Assembly: GCA_028707275.1 (NCBI GenBank)
Contig: JAQTUP010000003.1
Coordinates: 124,001 to 188,000 of the forward strand
Reading direction: 5' to 3'
DNA from: Gallionella sp.
GTDB taxonomy: Bacteria > Pseudomonadota > Gammaproteobacteria > Burkholderiales > Gallionellaceae
Length of the DNA: 64,000 nt
A program made the position numbers and the translations under genes. The notes under the pieces were generated by a model, which saw only the letters and a program-made list of their open reading frames with translations, made no database searches and was not told where the DNA came from. Positions 6,981 to 15,841 of the stretch are shown here, piece after piece. Within the stretch, counting starts at the first letter, position 1. Each line of letters begins with the position of its first letter.

Positions 6981-8110
6981 GGCTTTTTGGTTAAATCGGA
7001 AGTCGCCGCAGCTTCAACCTGTGAGGCGTTTCTGAACTGAGCCGGAAACATTTGTTCGGCGGGGGCGACGGGCGCATCGGTGGACTGACCGTGTCCTCGC
7101 ACGAAGATGGCCGGAACCGCCTCGCGGACGAAGGTCTGGCCGTCGAGCCGTATTTTCCCTGTCACACCATCGAGCGGCAGCGCGGCATTGATCTGGTTGT
7201 CAAGCAACAGGTAAATCAGGCGATGGGCGTCTATCCCCAGCGCGTAGAGCCGCTCGTTCTCTGTGCTCAGCGGCGGATTGGCGCGCGGATAGGACATGAC
7301 GGATGCCAGCTCGCCCTGCATCAACCAGGGCATGTCGATGAAACGAATTCCCTCCAGGTCGAAATTTACCAGGGTGTCGCGATTTCCCGCGAAGAGCAGC
7401 GAAGTGGCGTAAGCCGGCAGATTCGTCGGCAGATAGGGGCGGATGGTGCGCGCTTTGCCGATCTCCGTCGCAAAAAACACCATGCTCTCGGGCGTCGCCG
7501 CGATATCCGAGAGCGCCGTTGTGTCACCGCTGAACTCGATTTCCCGCAGTATCGTGCCGCCTGTCGCATTCCACTGTTCCTCGAAGGCGAATTGCAGGCG
7601 CCGGGAGAGTGGCGCGTTCGAAGAAATCACGATGGCCTGTTTGAAGCCTTGCTGCCAGGCAAGGGCTGCGACCTGGCGCGCCTCGGCTTCGACTGCCATT
7701 CCGAAAAAATACAGCAGGGGCGGGGCCTGATCTTCGATGATGTTCAGTGCGAGCGTCGGGACAGGAATGCTGTTGCCTTCGGCCAAAAGGTGTATGCCCC
7801 GCCGCGTCAGAGGGCCTGCCACCGCCACGGCGCCGCCGGATATGGCCTTGTTGTATGTTTCAATGACGCCGTGAGCCTCGTCATAATCGCTGTAAACGAT
7901 GACGGGCAGGCCGGACTTTTGTAAGCTTGCGGCAGCCATAAATCCCTGACGCACCGCTTCTGCGGCAGCGCCCAGAGTCGGCGAATTGAGCGGCAGCATC
8001 AGGGCTATGTGCGGAACAGCCGGGCTGACGACGGGCGGCTCGGTAGTGGCGCAGGCTATACCGCTCACGTATAGTGCGAACAGAGTCAGGATACTCCGCA
8101 CGAGTTTCAC
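6977..8110 (-). CDS. lpoA: LpoA/LppC-family penicillin-binding-protein activator
   Basis: A periplasmic-binding-protein-like domain follows a signal peptide (MKLVRSILTLFALYVSGIACA). Recognisable parts are PHIALMLPLNSPTLGAAAEAVRQGF, VAGPLTRRGIHLL, and the later ERLYALGIDAHRLIYLLL. In gammaproteobacteria LpoA is an outer-membrane lipoprotein that activates PBP1a. Only the C-terminal domain is present here, as in betaproteobacterial LppC proteins. GTG at 8110 is chosen because it puts the basic n-region directly before the hydrophobic core. An ATG at 8137, sharing CATATG with rsmI, is the alternative. Cys20 could be a lipobox cysteine, but the -3 residue is atypical. Confidence 0.85.
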   Translation of the reverse strand: MKLVRSILTLFALYVSGIACATTEPPVVSPAVPHIALMLPLNSPTLGAAAEAVRQGFMAAASLQKSGLPVIVYSDYDEAHGVIETYNKAISGGAVAVAGPLTRRGIHLLAEGNSIPVPTLALNIIEDQAPPLLYFFGMAVEAEARQVAALAWQQGFKQAIVISSNAPLSRRLQFAFEEQWNATGGTILREIEFSGDTTALSDIAATPESMVFFATEIGKARTIRPYLPTNLPAYATSLLFAGNRDTLVNFDLEGIRFIDMPWLMQGELASVMSYPRANPPLSTENERLYALGIDAHRLIYLLLDNQINAALPLDGVTGKIRLDGQTFVREAVPAIFVRGHGQSTDAPVAPAEQMFPAQFRNASQVEAAATSDLTKKP

Positions 8111-8137
8111 GTTAATACACTGTAGAGGAAGCTGCAT

Positions 8138-8995
8138 ATGGAACACCCGCAAAAGTTGGAACCCGCATTATATGTAGTTGCCACCCCGATAGGGAATTTG
8201 CGCGACATTACGCTGCGGGCGCTCGACGTGCTGGCAGGCGCTGACGTGGTCGCAGCCGAAGACACGCGCAACACTTCTCATCTGTTGAAACACCACGGCA
8301 TACATGCCAAACAGCTGATGGCAGTGCACCAGCACAACGAACGCGGCGCGGCAGAGAAGCTCGTTGCCAGGATCAGGGCAGGAGACAGTGTCGCCTTCGT
8401 CAGCGATGCCGGCACGCCGGCGGTCAGTGATCCTGGCGCCTTGCTGGTGGAGGCGGTTATCGCGGCAGGGCTGCGGGTGATACCGATTCCTGGCGCTTCC
8501 GCCGTGGTCGCTGCCTTGTCGGCGTCCGGGTTGAATGAACCCCATTTTTTGTTTTACGGCTTTTTGCCTAACAAGTCCGCCGCACGCCGCACGGTGATGC
8601 AGGCGTTGATCGGCCATCCTTACACACTGGTGTTTTACGAGGCTCCGCACCGCATCGTCGAATGCGTCGCCGATTTGCATGCCGTGCTGGGGGGTGCGCG
8701 ACGCATCGTGCTGGCGCGGGAAGTTACCAAATTGTTCGAGACTATCCATGCCTGCACGCTTGCCGATGCCGAAAGCTGGCTGGAATCGGATGCCAACCAG
8801 CAGCGCGGCGAATTCGTCGTGCTGGTGTCGGGGGCGCAACCAGAGGAAGGTTTGTCGGCTGAAACGCTGAATACGCTCAAGCTGTTGCTCGAAGAGCTGC
8901 CGCTGAAACAGGCCGTACAACTGGCCACTAAAATTACCGGCGAAAATCGCAGCGAGCTGTATCAGCGGGCGTTGCAGATGAAAGACGCCGACTAA
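8138..8995 (+). CDS. rsmI: 16S rRNA (cytidine-1402-2'-O)-methyltransferase RsmI
   Basis: A 285-residue tetrapyrrole-methylase-fold protein: LYVVATPIGNLRDITLRALDVL (11-32, read in parts), VAAEDTRNTSHLL, FVSDAGTPAVSDPG, and VFYEAPHRIVE. RsmI adds the 2'-O-methyl of C1402 in the ribosomal P site using SAM. The start lies in CATATG, only 27 bases from the divergent lpoA start, so the two genes share an extremely short control region. Complete and full length. Confidence 0.97.
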   Translation: MEHPQKLEPALYVVATPIGNLRDITLRALDVLAGADVVAAEDTRNTSHLLKHHGIHAKQLMAVHQHNERGAAEKLVARIRAGDSVAFVSDAGTPAVSDPGALLVEAVIAAGLRVIPIPGASAVVAALSASGLNEPHFLFYGFLPNKSAARRTVMQALIGHPYTLVFYEAPHRIVECVADLHAVLGGARRIVLAREVTKLFETIHACTLADAESWLESDANQQRGEFVVLVSGAQPEEGLSAETLNTLKLLLEELPLKQAVQLATKITGENRSELYQRALQMKDAD

Positions 8996-9000
8996 GCGCC

Positions 9001-10533
9001 ATGTTGCCGCTCCTGATCCGCGCGCTGCTGAGCGATCCTGCCTGCTACGACCATCCTGTCGAAAAGGTGGAGCTGGTCGAGACGCATATTTCCTGGGTCG
9101 TACTGACGGGTGATTATGCCTACAAGATCAAAAAGCCGGTCAATCCGGGTTTTCTGGATTTCAGTACGCTGGCGTTGCGCCATCAGGATTGCATCGACGA
9201 GCTGCGATTAAACAGGCGGCTGTCGGCGGAATATTATCTCGATGTGGTGGCGATAACCGGAACCCCTGAAGCTCCGCGCGTTGGCGGTTCGGGCGAGGCT
9301 CATGTTAACGAGGTCATCGAGTACGCGGTGAAGATGCGCCAGTTTCCGGTCGATGCGACGCTGGACAAACTGGCAGAGCGCGGTGAACTGGCTCATGAGC
9401 AAATAGACGCGCTGGCAGCGCGTCTGGCGCACTTTCATCAGTTCGAGTGCGAGCGTGCCGCCGCCGACAGCCCGTGGGGCGAGCCGGAGGCAATCGCCCG
9501 ACCTGTCGAGGAAAATTTCAGGATACTGGCAGACCGGCAGGAGAACCCCGCCCAAAGCCTGCTTCTTGCCGACTTGCAAAACTGGTGTGTGGCCGAACAT
9601 GCGCGTCTTGCGCCCCTGATGGCCGCGCGCAAAAAAAATGGCCGGGTGCGCGAATGTCATGGCGACCTGTATTTGGCCAATATGGCCTGGGCGGATGGTC
9701 GGCTGCTGATCTTCGACTGTCTGGAATTCAGTCCCGGTCTGCGCTGGATAGACGTAATTTCGGAAGGCGCCTTCTGCTACATGGACTTGTTACACCGGAA
9801 ATACGAGGGTTTTGCTTCGCGTTTTCTCAATGCATGGCTGGAGGCGACCGGCGATTATCAGGGCGTGGCGCTGTTGCGCTATTACGCGGTGTATCGCGCG
9901 CTGGTGCGCGCCAAAGTGGCATCGCTGCGCGCAGGACAAGTGGCTGACAGTCCTGCGGTTCAATCCGCCCGCGCTGAAATTGCCGGTTATTTGCAACTGG
10001 CCGGACAGCTCGCAGGCATTCCTTCCCCCTTCCCCCTTCCCCCTTCCCTGTGTATTACCCACGGCCTGTCCGGTTCGGGCAAGACGGCGCTCTCACAGCA
10101 GATGCTCGAAAAGCACAGCATGATACGCCTGCGTTCCGACGTCGAGCGCAAGCGGCTGGCAGGGCTGGACGCCAGCGCGAGGGAAGGCGAGGCATTGGGA
10201 CTTTACAGCGAGTCGTTTGGTCTGCGCACTTATCAACATCTGGCTGAGCTGGCGGAAGGTTTGTTAAAAGCCGACTGGCCGGTGATCGTCGATGCCGCTT
10301 TCCTCGAACGATGGCAGCGCGATTTGTTCCGCGACCTGGCGCAACGCCTCGGGGCAGGCTTTGGGATATTGGACATTCAGGCCGATCCTGCCACCCTGCG
10401 CGAACGGGTCAGGCGGCGGCAGGCGGAGGGCGGTGACGCCTCCGATGCCGATTTGCGCGTGCTGGAACACCAGCTGGCCACCACCCGGTCGCTGGACGCA
10501 GACGAGCTGGCCGTTACAATTAGGTCTTCATGA
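9001..10533 (+). CDS. Bifunctional aminoglycoside phosphotransferase-like / P-loop kinase protein
   Basis: A 510-residue fusion. The N-terminal part (about 1-320) is an APH-fold domain with the Brenner-type catalytic loop HGDLYLANM (about residue 219) and the metal-binding IFDCLEFS. The C-terminal part is a gluconate-kinase-like P-loop domain with Walker A GLSGSGKT near residues 356-363 and a later LRSDVERKRLAG. Such fusions are common in proteobacteria (COG2187/COG0645), and their substrates are unknown; drug resistance should not be assumed. The linker holds a heptanucleotide repeat (10023-10048). It starts five bases after rsmI, so it is probably co-transcribed, and a hairpin follows its stop. 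Confidence 0.85.
   Translation: MLPLLIRALLSDPACYDHPVEKVELVETHISWVVLTGDYAYKIKKPVNPGFLDFSTLALRHQDCIDELRLNRRLSAEYYLDVVAITGTPEAPRVGGSGEAHVNEVIEYAVKMRQFPVDATLDKLAERGELAHEQIDALAARLAHFHQFECERAAADSPWGEPEAIARPVEENFRILADRQENPAQSLLLADLQNWCVAEHARLAPLMAARKKNGRVRECHGDLYLANMAWADGRLLIFDCLEFSPGLRWIDVISEGAFCYMDLLHRKYEGFASRFLNAWLEATGDYQGVALLRYYAVYRALVRAKVASLRAGQVADSPAVQSARAEIAGYLQLAGQLAGIPSPFPLPPSLCITHGLSGSGKTALSQQMLEKHSMIRLRSDVERKRLAGLDASAREGEALGLYSESFGLRTYQHLAELAEGLLKADWPVIVDAAFLERWQRDLFRDLAQRLGAGFGILDIQADPATLRERVRRRQAEGGDASDADLRVLEHQLATTRSLDADELAVTIRSS
10023..10048 (+). repeat. Heptanucleotide tandem repeat TTCCCCC inside the kinase-fusion gene
   Basis: Three perfect TTCCCCC units (10023-10029, 10030-10036, 10037-10043) and a partial fourth code for the Pro-rich linker SPFPLPPS between the two enzyme domains. 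A gain or loss of one 7-base unit would shift the frame before the P-loop domain. Confidence 0.7.
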
Positions 10534-10539
10534 ATGAAT

Positions 10540-10560
10540 AACGCCGCGTGTAGCGGCGTT
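10540..10560 (+). terminator. Terminator-like hairpin after the kinase fusion
   Basis: AACGCCGC and GCGGCGTT form perfect 8-base arms around GTGTA, starting seven bases after the stop codon. The T-run is poor (ATGTGT follows), so termination may be partial. The remaining spacer to 10772 shows only one other hairpin (GTGGTT-TTGC-AACCAC, about 10684-10699) and no gene or RNA I can name. Confidence 0.55.
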
Positions 10561-10772
10561 ATGTGTCGGCTTATGGGATGCCGACTTGGTCAGCAGGAAT
10601 GCTGATCGGATTTACAGCCAGAAATAATCACTCGCAGATGTCTTGATAAGCGTCTCCTCGGAATAGTCAACTTTGCAAACCCCGTGGTTTTGCAACCACA
10701 GTGATTTTATACGCCTAATTTTAGCCGAATTCAACTAAAATTTATTGCACGGTTGAAATGGATTCGGCCGGA

Positions 10773-11243
10773 TTAATATTTGCGTCTGTGGGCAATCGGG
10801 CGGCGGCGCGTGTCGAGCTCTGCGGGTCTGGGTTTTGGCACAAACAGATTACGGCCGGGCTCACTTTTCGATGTCTGGTGCATCAGAATCGCCGCGCTCA
10901 ATTGTTCCGTGGAAACCTGAACGGGCGAGTGTTCCCCTTTGGGGTTGTATGCGGAAAGATTGCCCTTGATGCTCTGGATGCGTTCATGTGCATCGGCTTT
11001 TTTCGGCTGACCGCTCAGAATTTTTTCCGCATCGGATGTCAGCGTGTATCCCCCTTCCAGCCCGATAATCAGACCGTTCACGGACAGGCTGTGAAACGAC
11101 TCTGACAAATCCTGTTCGGAGCAGGTCGCGCCCTGAATAAGATCGCCGGCCGCGATGATCCCGACAAGGTCGGCGGGGCGTCGCTTCGCTGACGCGGCAA
11201 TGGCGAGTAAAAGAAATGCATCAACATCGTGAACTGGAAACAT
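10773..11243 (-). CDS. Hypothetical protein, possibly a DNA-binding winged-helix type
   Basis: A 156-residue soluble protein not matching a family I can name. The N-terminal 75 residues alternate helices and a short hairpin (LVGIIAAGDLIQ, SESFHSLSVNGLI, GGYTLTSDAEKIL), which would suit a winged helix. The C-terminus is basic and ends in RRRPIAHRRKY. The start MFPVHDVDAFLLL is chosen because AAAGGT precedes it. The gene diverges from the RND efflux operon, and the 270-base spacer contains the TetR-type operator candidate, so a link to pump control is possible but unproven. Confidence 0.6.
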   Translation of the reverse strand: MFPVHDVDAFLLLAIAASAKRRPADLVGIIAAGDLIQGATCSEQDLSESFHSLSVNGLIIGLEGGYTLTSDAEKILSGQPKKADAHERIQSIKGNLSAYNPKGEHSPVQVSTEQLSAAILMHQTSKSEPGRNLFVPKPRPAELDTRRRPIAHRRKY

Positions 11244-11420
11244 TGTATTACCTTTGAATGAATATGAAACATGCAGGGGTGCCAAACGCGGCTGGAAAAT
11301 TTGCCCCGCGTGAAGTCGATAGTGTAATGCTTTACGGCGCAAGTGCTTGCAGGAACGTGTATGACTATGCTCAGGGATGCGCATTTTTTAGTCCTGATGA
11401 CAGGTAACAGCGCTTTACTT

Positions 11421-11436
11421 TCAAACAAGTGTTTGA
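11421..11436. promoter_or_regulatory. TetR-type operator candidate of the efflux operon
   Basis: TCAAACAAGTGTTTGA has 7-base perfect arms around AG. It sits 80-95 bases upstream of the adaptor gene, inside the divergent spacer (11244-11514). TetR-family repressors of RND pumps bind palindromes of this size, and such a regulator is the last gene of this operon. Assignment is by position and symmetry. Confidence 0.6.
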
Positions 11437-11514
11437 TATGTTGTGCGCTGATATTCGGATTTGATGGAATTATCCATCCGGCGCCATCGCCGCACCCTGT
11501 AACTTATCGTCGTC

Positions 11515-12720
11515 ATGGAAAACCATATGTTTGCCAAAACTCTTGTTCCGACCATTCTGGTTTCAATCCTGCTAACCGCTTGTGGTGGCGCCAAGCCTGG
11601 CGGCCCCGGGCCTGCGGCGGCAATGCCGCCGCCTGAAGTCGATGTGATTACCGTGAGCCGGGGCAGTGCGACGCTTACCCGTGATTTGCCGGGTCGATTG
11701 CAGGCTTATCGCACTGCACAAGTTCGTGCCCGGGTCGAGGGTGTGATCGAAAAGCGTCTGTTCGATGAAGGCAGTGACGTGCGGGCGGGTGCTCACCTGT
11801 TTGAGATCAGTTCTCACACCTTCAAGGCAACGGCGGCTGCGGCCGAGGCGGATGTCGCCATAGCGAGGCAAACCGTCGAACGTTACCGGCCGCTGCTGGC
11901 GATCAAGGCGGTCAGTGTGCAAGAGTTCGATCTGGCGGCCGCCAAAGTCAAGCAGGCCGAGGCCGTCCTGGCCAGAGCCCATGAGGATTTGGAAAATGCC
12001 AGCGTGCCTGCGGCCATTTCCGGGCGCATAGGCCGTGCTCTGGTGACCGAGGGCGCGTTCGTCGGCAAAGGCGAACCCACTCAGCTGGCCACCATCGAAC
12101 AGCTGGATCCTATCTATGCCAATTTCACCCAGTCCGGGGTTGATGTGTTGCGTTTGCGGCAAGCTATCAAGGCCGGAAAATTCAAGCGCGACGAAACGGC
12201 CCGCGTCGAACTGATGCTCGAGGACGGCAGTGTCTACCCGCATGCGGGCAAGATTTTCTTCACCGACATGGCCGTTGATCCGACCACAGGCTCCGTGTCC
12301 ATGCGTGCGGCTTTTGCCAATCCGGAGCGCGAACTGCTGCCGGGCATGTTTGTGCGCATCCGCTTCCCGGAAGCCGTCCAGGACAACGCGATACGTGTGC
12401 CGCAGCGCGCGGTGCAATCCGGTGCGCAAGGCCAGTTTGTGATGGCCGTCGTGGAGGGTAAGGCCGTGCCGGTGCCGGTGAAGACCAGCGGCATGGCCGG
12501 GACTGACTTCATCATCGCCGACGGTTTGAAGGGGGGGGAACAGGTGATCGTAAACGGGTTGCAGAAGGCGCGTCCCGGAACCGAGGTGAAACCCGTGCCG
12601 TGGGATCCTGGCGCTCCGTTACTGGCGCCTGCCGCAAAACCGGCCGAGCCGCAAATCGCAAACGCTAAACTGAAAACTGCTAACTCCAAACCGGAAACAG
12701 GTTCTTCCAATGTTCGCTAA
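11515..12720 (+). CDS. RND efflux periplasmic adaptor subunit (AcrA/MexA family)
   Basis: A 401-residue membrane-fusion lipoprotein. The signal peptide MFAKTLVPTILVSILLTAC ends in lipobox LTAC; an ATG at 11527 fits it best, with the upstream ATG at 11515 also in frame. Family marks are VRARVEGVIEKRLFDEGSDV (lipoyl half-motif), the alpha-hairpin over about 105-160, then AAISGRIGRALVTEGAFVG and TDMAVDPTTGSVSMRAAF. It bridges the inner-membrane pump and the outer-membrane channel. The end overlaps the permease gene by 11 bases. A Pro/Ala/Lys-rich tail follows residue 370. Confidence 0.95.
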   Translation: MENHMFAKTLVPTILVSILLTACGGAKPGGPGPAAAMPPPEVDVITVSRGSATLTRDLPGRLQAYRTAQVRARVEGVIEKRLFDEGSDVRAGAHLFEISSHTFKATAAAAEADVAIARQTVERYRPLLAIKAVSVQEFDLAAAKVKQAEAVLARAHEDLENASVPAAISGRIGRALVTEGAFVGKGEPTQLATIEQLDPIYANFTQSGVDVLRLRQAIKAGKFKRDETARVELMLEDGSVYPHAGKIFFTDMAVDPTTGSVSMRAAFANPERELLPGMFVRIRFPEAVQDNAIRVPQRAVQSGAQGQFVMAVVEGKAVPVPVKTSGMAGTDFIIADGLKGGEQVIVNGLQKARPGTEVKPVPWDPGAPLLAPAAKPAEPQIANAKLKTANSKPETGSSNVR

Positions 12721-15700
12721 ATTTTTTATTGACAGACCCATTTTTGCCTGGGTCATTGCGCTGGTCATATTGCTGGGCGGCGCTCTGGCGCTGAAAAATC
12801 TGCCCGTCTCACAGTACCCGTCGGTCGCCCCTCCCGCGCTGACCATCGCGGTCAATTATCCCGGAGCTTCGGCCCAGGTGATCGAGGAAACGGCGGTGGC
12901 GTTGCTCGAACAGGAAATGAACGGCATCGAGCATCTGCTGTACATGGAATCCGCGTCCGAGTTGGGAAACGGCAGCATCACGCTGACTTTTGAGGCAGGA
13001 TCCAATCTTGATCTGGCCTCGGTCGAGGCGCAAAACCGCATCAAGCGCGCCGAGGCGCGTTTGCCTGAAGACGTCCGTCGTCTGGGGATCACGGTGACCA
13101 AGACCGCTCGCAACTATGTGATGTTCGTCGCCTTGTTCTCGCCCGACAAGAGTTTGAATGATGTGGCGCTGGGCAGCTATGCAACGTCCAATGTGATCGA
13201 CAGTCTGCGCCGCGTACCGGGCGTGGGCGAGGTGCTGCTGTTTGGCACCGAATACTCGATGCGGCTGTGGCTAAAACCTGAAAAGCTGCAACAATACAAT
13301 CTTTCACCGGCCGATGTGTCGGGTGCGGTTCGCGCGCAAAATTCGCAACTGGCGACCGGCGAGCTGGGACAATTGCCGTCGGCGCAGGGGCAGGAGCTTA
13401 ACGCCGTCATCGTCACCCGCAGCCGTCTTTCCACTCCGGAGGAGTTTGGCGACATCATCGTCCGCACCAATCCTGATGGCTCGTCTGTGCGCGTAAAAGA
13501 TGTGGCGCGCGTCGAGCTGGGGGCGCAGGACTATTCGCGCGCGGCTCGCATCGACGGGAATCCGACGGCAGCCGTTGCGATACGCCTCTCTCCCGGCGCC
13601 AATGCACTCTCCACGGTCAAGGCGGTCAATGAAAAGATGACCGAGATGGCCCGGTTCTTCCCGAAATCCATAGACTGGGTGGTGCCCTATGACACCTCCA
13701 AGTTCATCGATGTTTCCATCAGTGAAGTGCTCAAAAGTCTGGCCGAGGCGCTGGTGCTGGTGGTATTGGTCATGTATTTGTTCCTGGAAAACTGGCGCGC
13801 GACACTGATTCCTGCCATCGTGATTCCGATCGCGCTGGTAGGCGCCCTGGTCGGCCTGTATCTGCTGGGTTATTCGATCAACGTGCTGACGTTATTTGCG
13901 ATGGTGCTGGCAATCGGCATCGTGGTGGACGATGCCATCGTGGTGGTGGAAAACGTCGAACGCATCATGACGACCGAGGGTTTGTCGCCCCGCGATGCAA
14001 CACGTAAAGCGATGGACCAGATTGTCGGTGCGATTATCGCGATCACGCTGGTGCTGATGGCCGTGTTCATCCCGATGGCTTTCTTCCCCGGATCAACGGG
14101 CGCGATTTATCGCCAGTTCGCCGTCACGCTGGTGCTGACCATGATGTTCTCGGCGCTGATGGCATTGACGCTGACTCCCGCGCTCTGCGCTACCTTGCTC
14201 AAACACGAGCCAGGCCGGGAAATGATGCCCAGCCGGGGATTCTTTGGCTGGTTCAACCGTTTCTTTGCCCGAACCACGCAACGCTACACGGATAATGTGA
14301 GCCGGAATATCCGGAAAACGTCGCGCTATTTGCTCGTTTATGCGGCCATCTTTATCGCGATGGGCTGGTTGTTCAGCAAATTGCCGGGCAGCTTTTTACC
14401 CGAAGAAGATCAGGGCTATTTCATCAACATGGTTCAGCTGCCCGCCGGTGCGACCCAGGCGCGCACCCTGGATGTGCTCTCACAGGTCGAGCAGTTCTAC
14501 ATGAAGCAGCCAGAAGTCGAGCACGTGATCGGGGTGGCGGGCTTCTCCTTCTTTGGACGCGGACAGAATGCGGCGCTGGTGTTTGTGCGTCTTAAGAGCT
14601 GGAACGAGAGGCCTGCCGCTGACAGCGCGGCACCTGCCATGGTGAAGAAGGCAAATATGCTGTTTTTCCGGATCAAGCAGGCGATGATCTTTGCGATCAA
14701 TCCGCCGCCTATACCGGAACTGGCAGCGGTCGGCGGTTTCGACTTCCGCTTGCAGGACAGGGCGGGTATGGGTCGGGAAAAGCTGCTGGAAGCGCGCAAC
14801 ATGGCGCTGGGCATGGCCATGCAGAATCCGGTGCTGGCAGGGGTGCGCCCCGAAGGCCAGGAGGCGGGGCCTCAGCTGTTGCTGGATGTGGACAGGCTAA
14901 AAGCACAGGCTCTGGGGGTTTCCATCGCAGATCTGAATGACACCCTGCAATCCGTTTTAGGGGTCGCGTACATCAACGACTTTGTGCGTCAGGGACGTAT
15001 TTTGCGCGTACAGATGCAGGCGGAAGCCGATGTGAGGCGCACCCCTGACGACATTATGAAGCTGACGGTGCGCAACAACAAAGGCCAGATGGTGCCGCTG
15101 TCGGAACTCGCTACGCCGCGCTGGGTGGCAGGTTCGCCCAAGCTGGATCGCTATAACGGGCAGGCTGCGATGAAAATATCGGGTTCGCCAGCTTCCGGCA
15201 GAAGCACGGGGGAGGCGGTCGCGGCCATGGAAGAAATCGCCCGTAAATTGCCGCCCGGTTTCGGCTACGAGTGGTCGGGCACCTCCTTTGAAGAAAGGCA
15301 GTCGGGCGCTCAGGCCCCGCTGCTGTTCGGTATCTCGCTGATCGTGGTGTTCCTGTGTCTGGCCGCGCTCTATGAGAGCTGGTCGATTCCGTTCGCCGTG
15401 CTGCTGGTGGTGCCGCTGGGTATTTTCGGCGCGGTACTGGCGGTGACCTTGCGCGGCCTGCCTAATGACGTGTATTTCAAAGTCGGCCTGATCGCCATCA
15501 TCGGCCTGTCATCGAAGAACGCCATTTTGATCATCGAGTTTGCCCGCAAGCTGCAAGACGACGGAATGAGCCTGATGGATGCGACGCTCGAAGCCTGCCG
15601 ATTGCGTTTTCGGCCGATTCTGATGACCTCTATCGCCTTTATTGTCGGCGTATTGCCGCTGGCGATTTCAACCGGCGCCGGCGCGCAAAGCCGTCATGCC

Positions 15701-15841
15701 ATCGGTACGGGCGTGATGGGCGGGATGATCGCGGCAACGCTGCTGGCGGTGTTTCTCGTGCCGGTGTTCTTCGTATTCGTGCGCAAAATATTCCCCGGCC
15801 ATGCCCGAAAACACGTCGAGCATGAGGAGGGCTCAAAATGA
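12710..15841 (+). CDS. RND multidrug efflux permease (AcrB/MexB, HAE1 family)
   Basis: A full-length 1043-residue proton antiporter: MFAKFFIDRPIFAWVIALVIL (TM1), the porter-domain VAPPALTIAVNYPGASAQVIEE, and TM4 with the proton-relay pair VVDDAIVVVENVER (Asp406/Asp407 region). Later marks are PGSFLPEEDQGYF and the second half ending KNAILIIEFA and FVPVFFVFVRK. The HAE1 subfamily exports hydrophobic drugs, dyes or solvents as a trimer. No disruption is seen. Overlaps both neighbours, so the three pump genes are one transcript. Confidence 0.97.
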   Translation: MFAKFFIDRPIFAWVIALVILLGGALALKNLPVSQYPSVAPPALTIAVNYPGASAQVIEETAVALLEQEMNGIEHLLYMESASELGNGSITLTFEAGSNLDLASVEAQNRIKRAEARLPEDVRRLGITVTKTARNYVMFVALFSPDKSLNDVALGSYATSNVIDSLRRVPGVGEVLLFGTEYSMRLWLKPEKLQQYNLSPADVSGAVRAQNSQLATGELGQLPSAQGQELNAVIVTRSRLSTPEEFGDIIVRTNPDGSSVRVKDVARVELGAQDYSRAARIDGNPTAAVAIRLSPGANALSTVKAVNEKMTEMARFFPKSIDWVVPYDTSKFIDVSISEVLKSLAEALVLVVLVMYLFLENWRATLIPAIVIPIALVGALVGLYLLGYSINVLTLFAMVLAIGIVVDDAIVVVENVERIMTTEGLSPRDATRKAMDQIVGAIIAITLVLMAVFIPMAFFPGSTGAIYRQFAVTLVLTMMFSALMALTLTPALCATLLKHEPGREMMPSRGFFGWFNRFFARTTQRYTDNVSRNIRKTSRYLLVYAAIFIAMGWLFSKLPGSFLPEEDQGYFINMVQLPAGATQARTLDVLSQVEQFYMKQPEVEHVIGVAGFSFFGRGQNAALVFVRLKSWNERPAADSAAPAMVKKANMLFFRIKQAMIFAINPPPIPELAAVGGFDFRLQDRAGMGREKLLEARNMALGMAMQNPVLAGVRPEGQEAGPQLLLDVDRLKAQALGVSIADLNDTLQSVLGVAYINDFVRQGRILRVQMQAEADVRRTPDDIMKLTVRNNKGQMVPLSELATPRWVAGSPKLDRYNGQAAMKISGSPASGRSTGEAVAAMEEIARKLPPGFGYEWSGTSFEERQSGAQAPLLFGISLIVVFLCLAALYESWSIPFAVLLVVPLGIFGAVLAVTLRGLPNDVYFKVGLIAIIGLSSKNAILIIEFARKLQDDGMSLMDATLEACRLRFRPILMTSIAFIVGVLPLAISTGAGAQSRHAIGTGVMGGMIAATLLAVFLVPVFFVFVRKIFPGHARKHVEHEEGSK

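Noticed and set aside
9001..10533. Aminoglycoside resistance gene
   Set aside because: The APH fold is present, but fusion to a gluconate-kinase-like P-loop domain marks a chromosomal housekeeping-type family of unknown substrate.
10537..10772. RNase P RNA or another structural RNA downstream of rsmI and the kinase gene
   Set aside because: rnpB often lies near rsmI, but none of its conserved cores is seen; only a hairpin after the stop codon.
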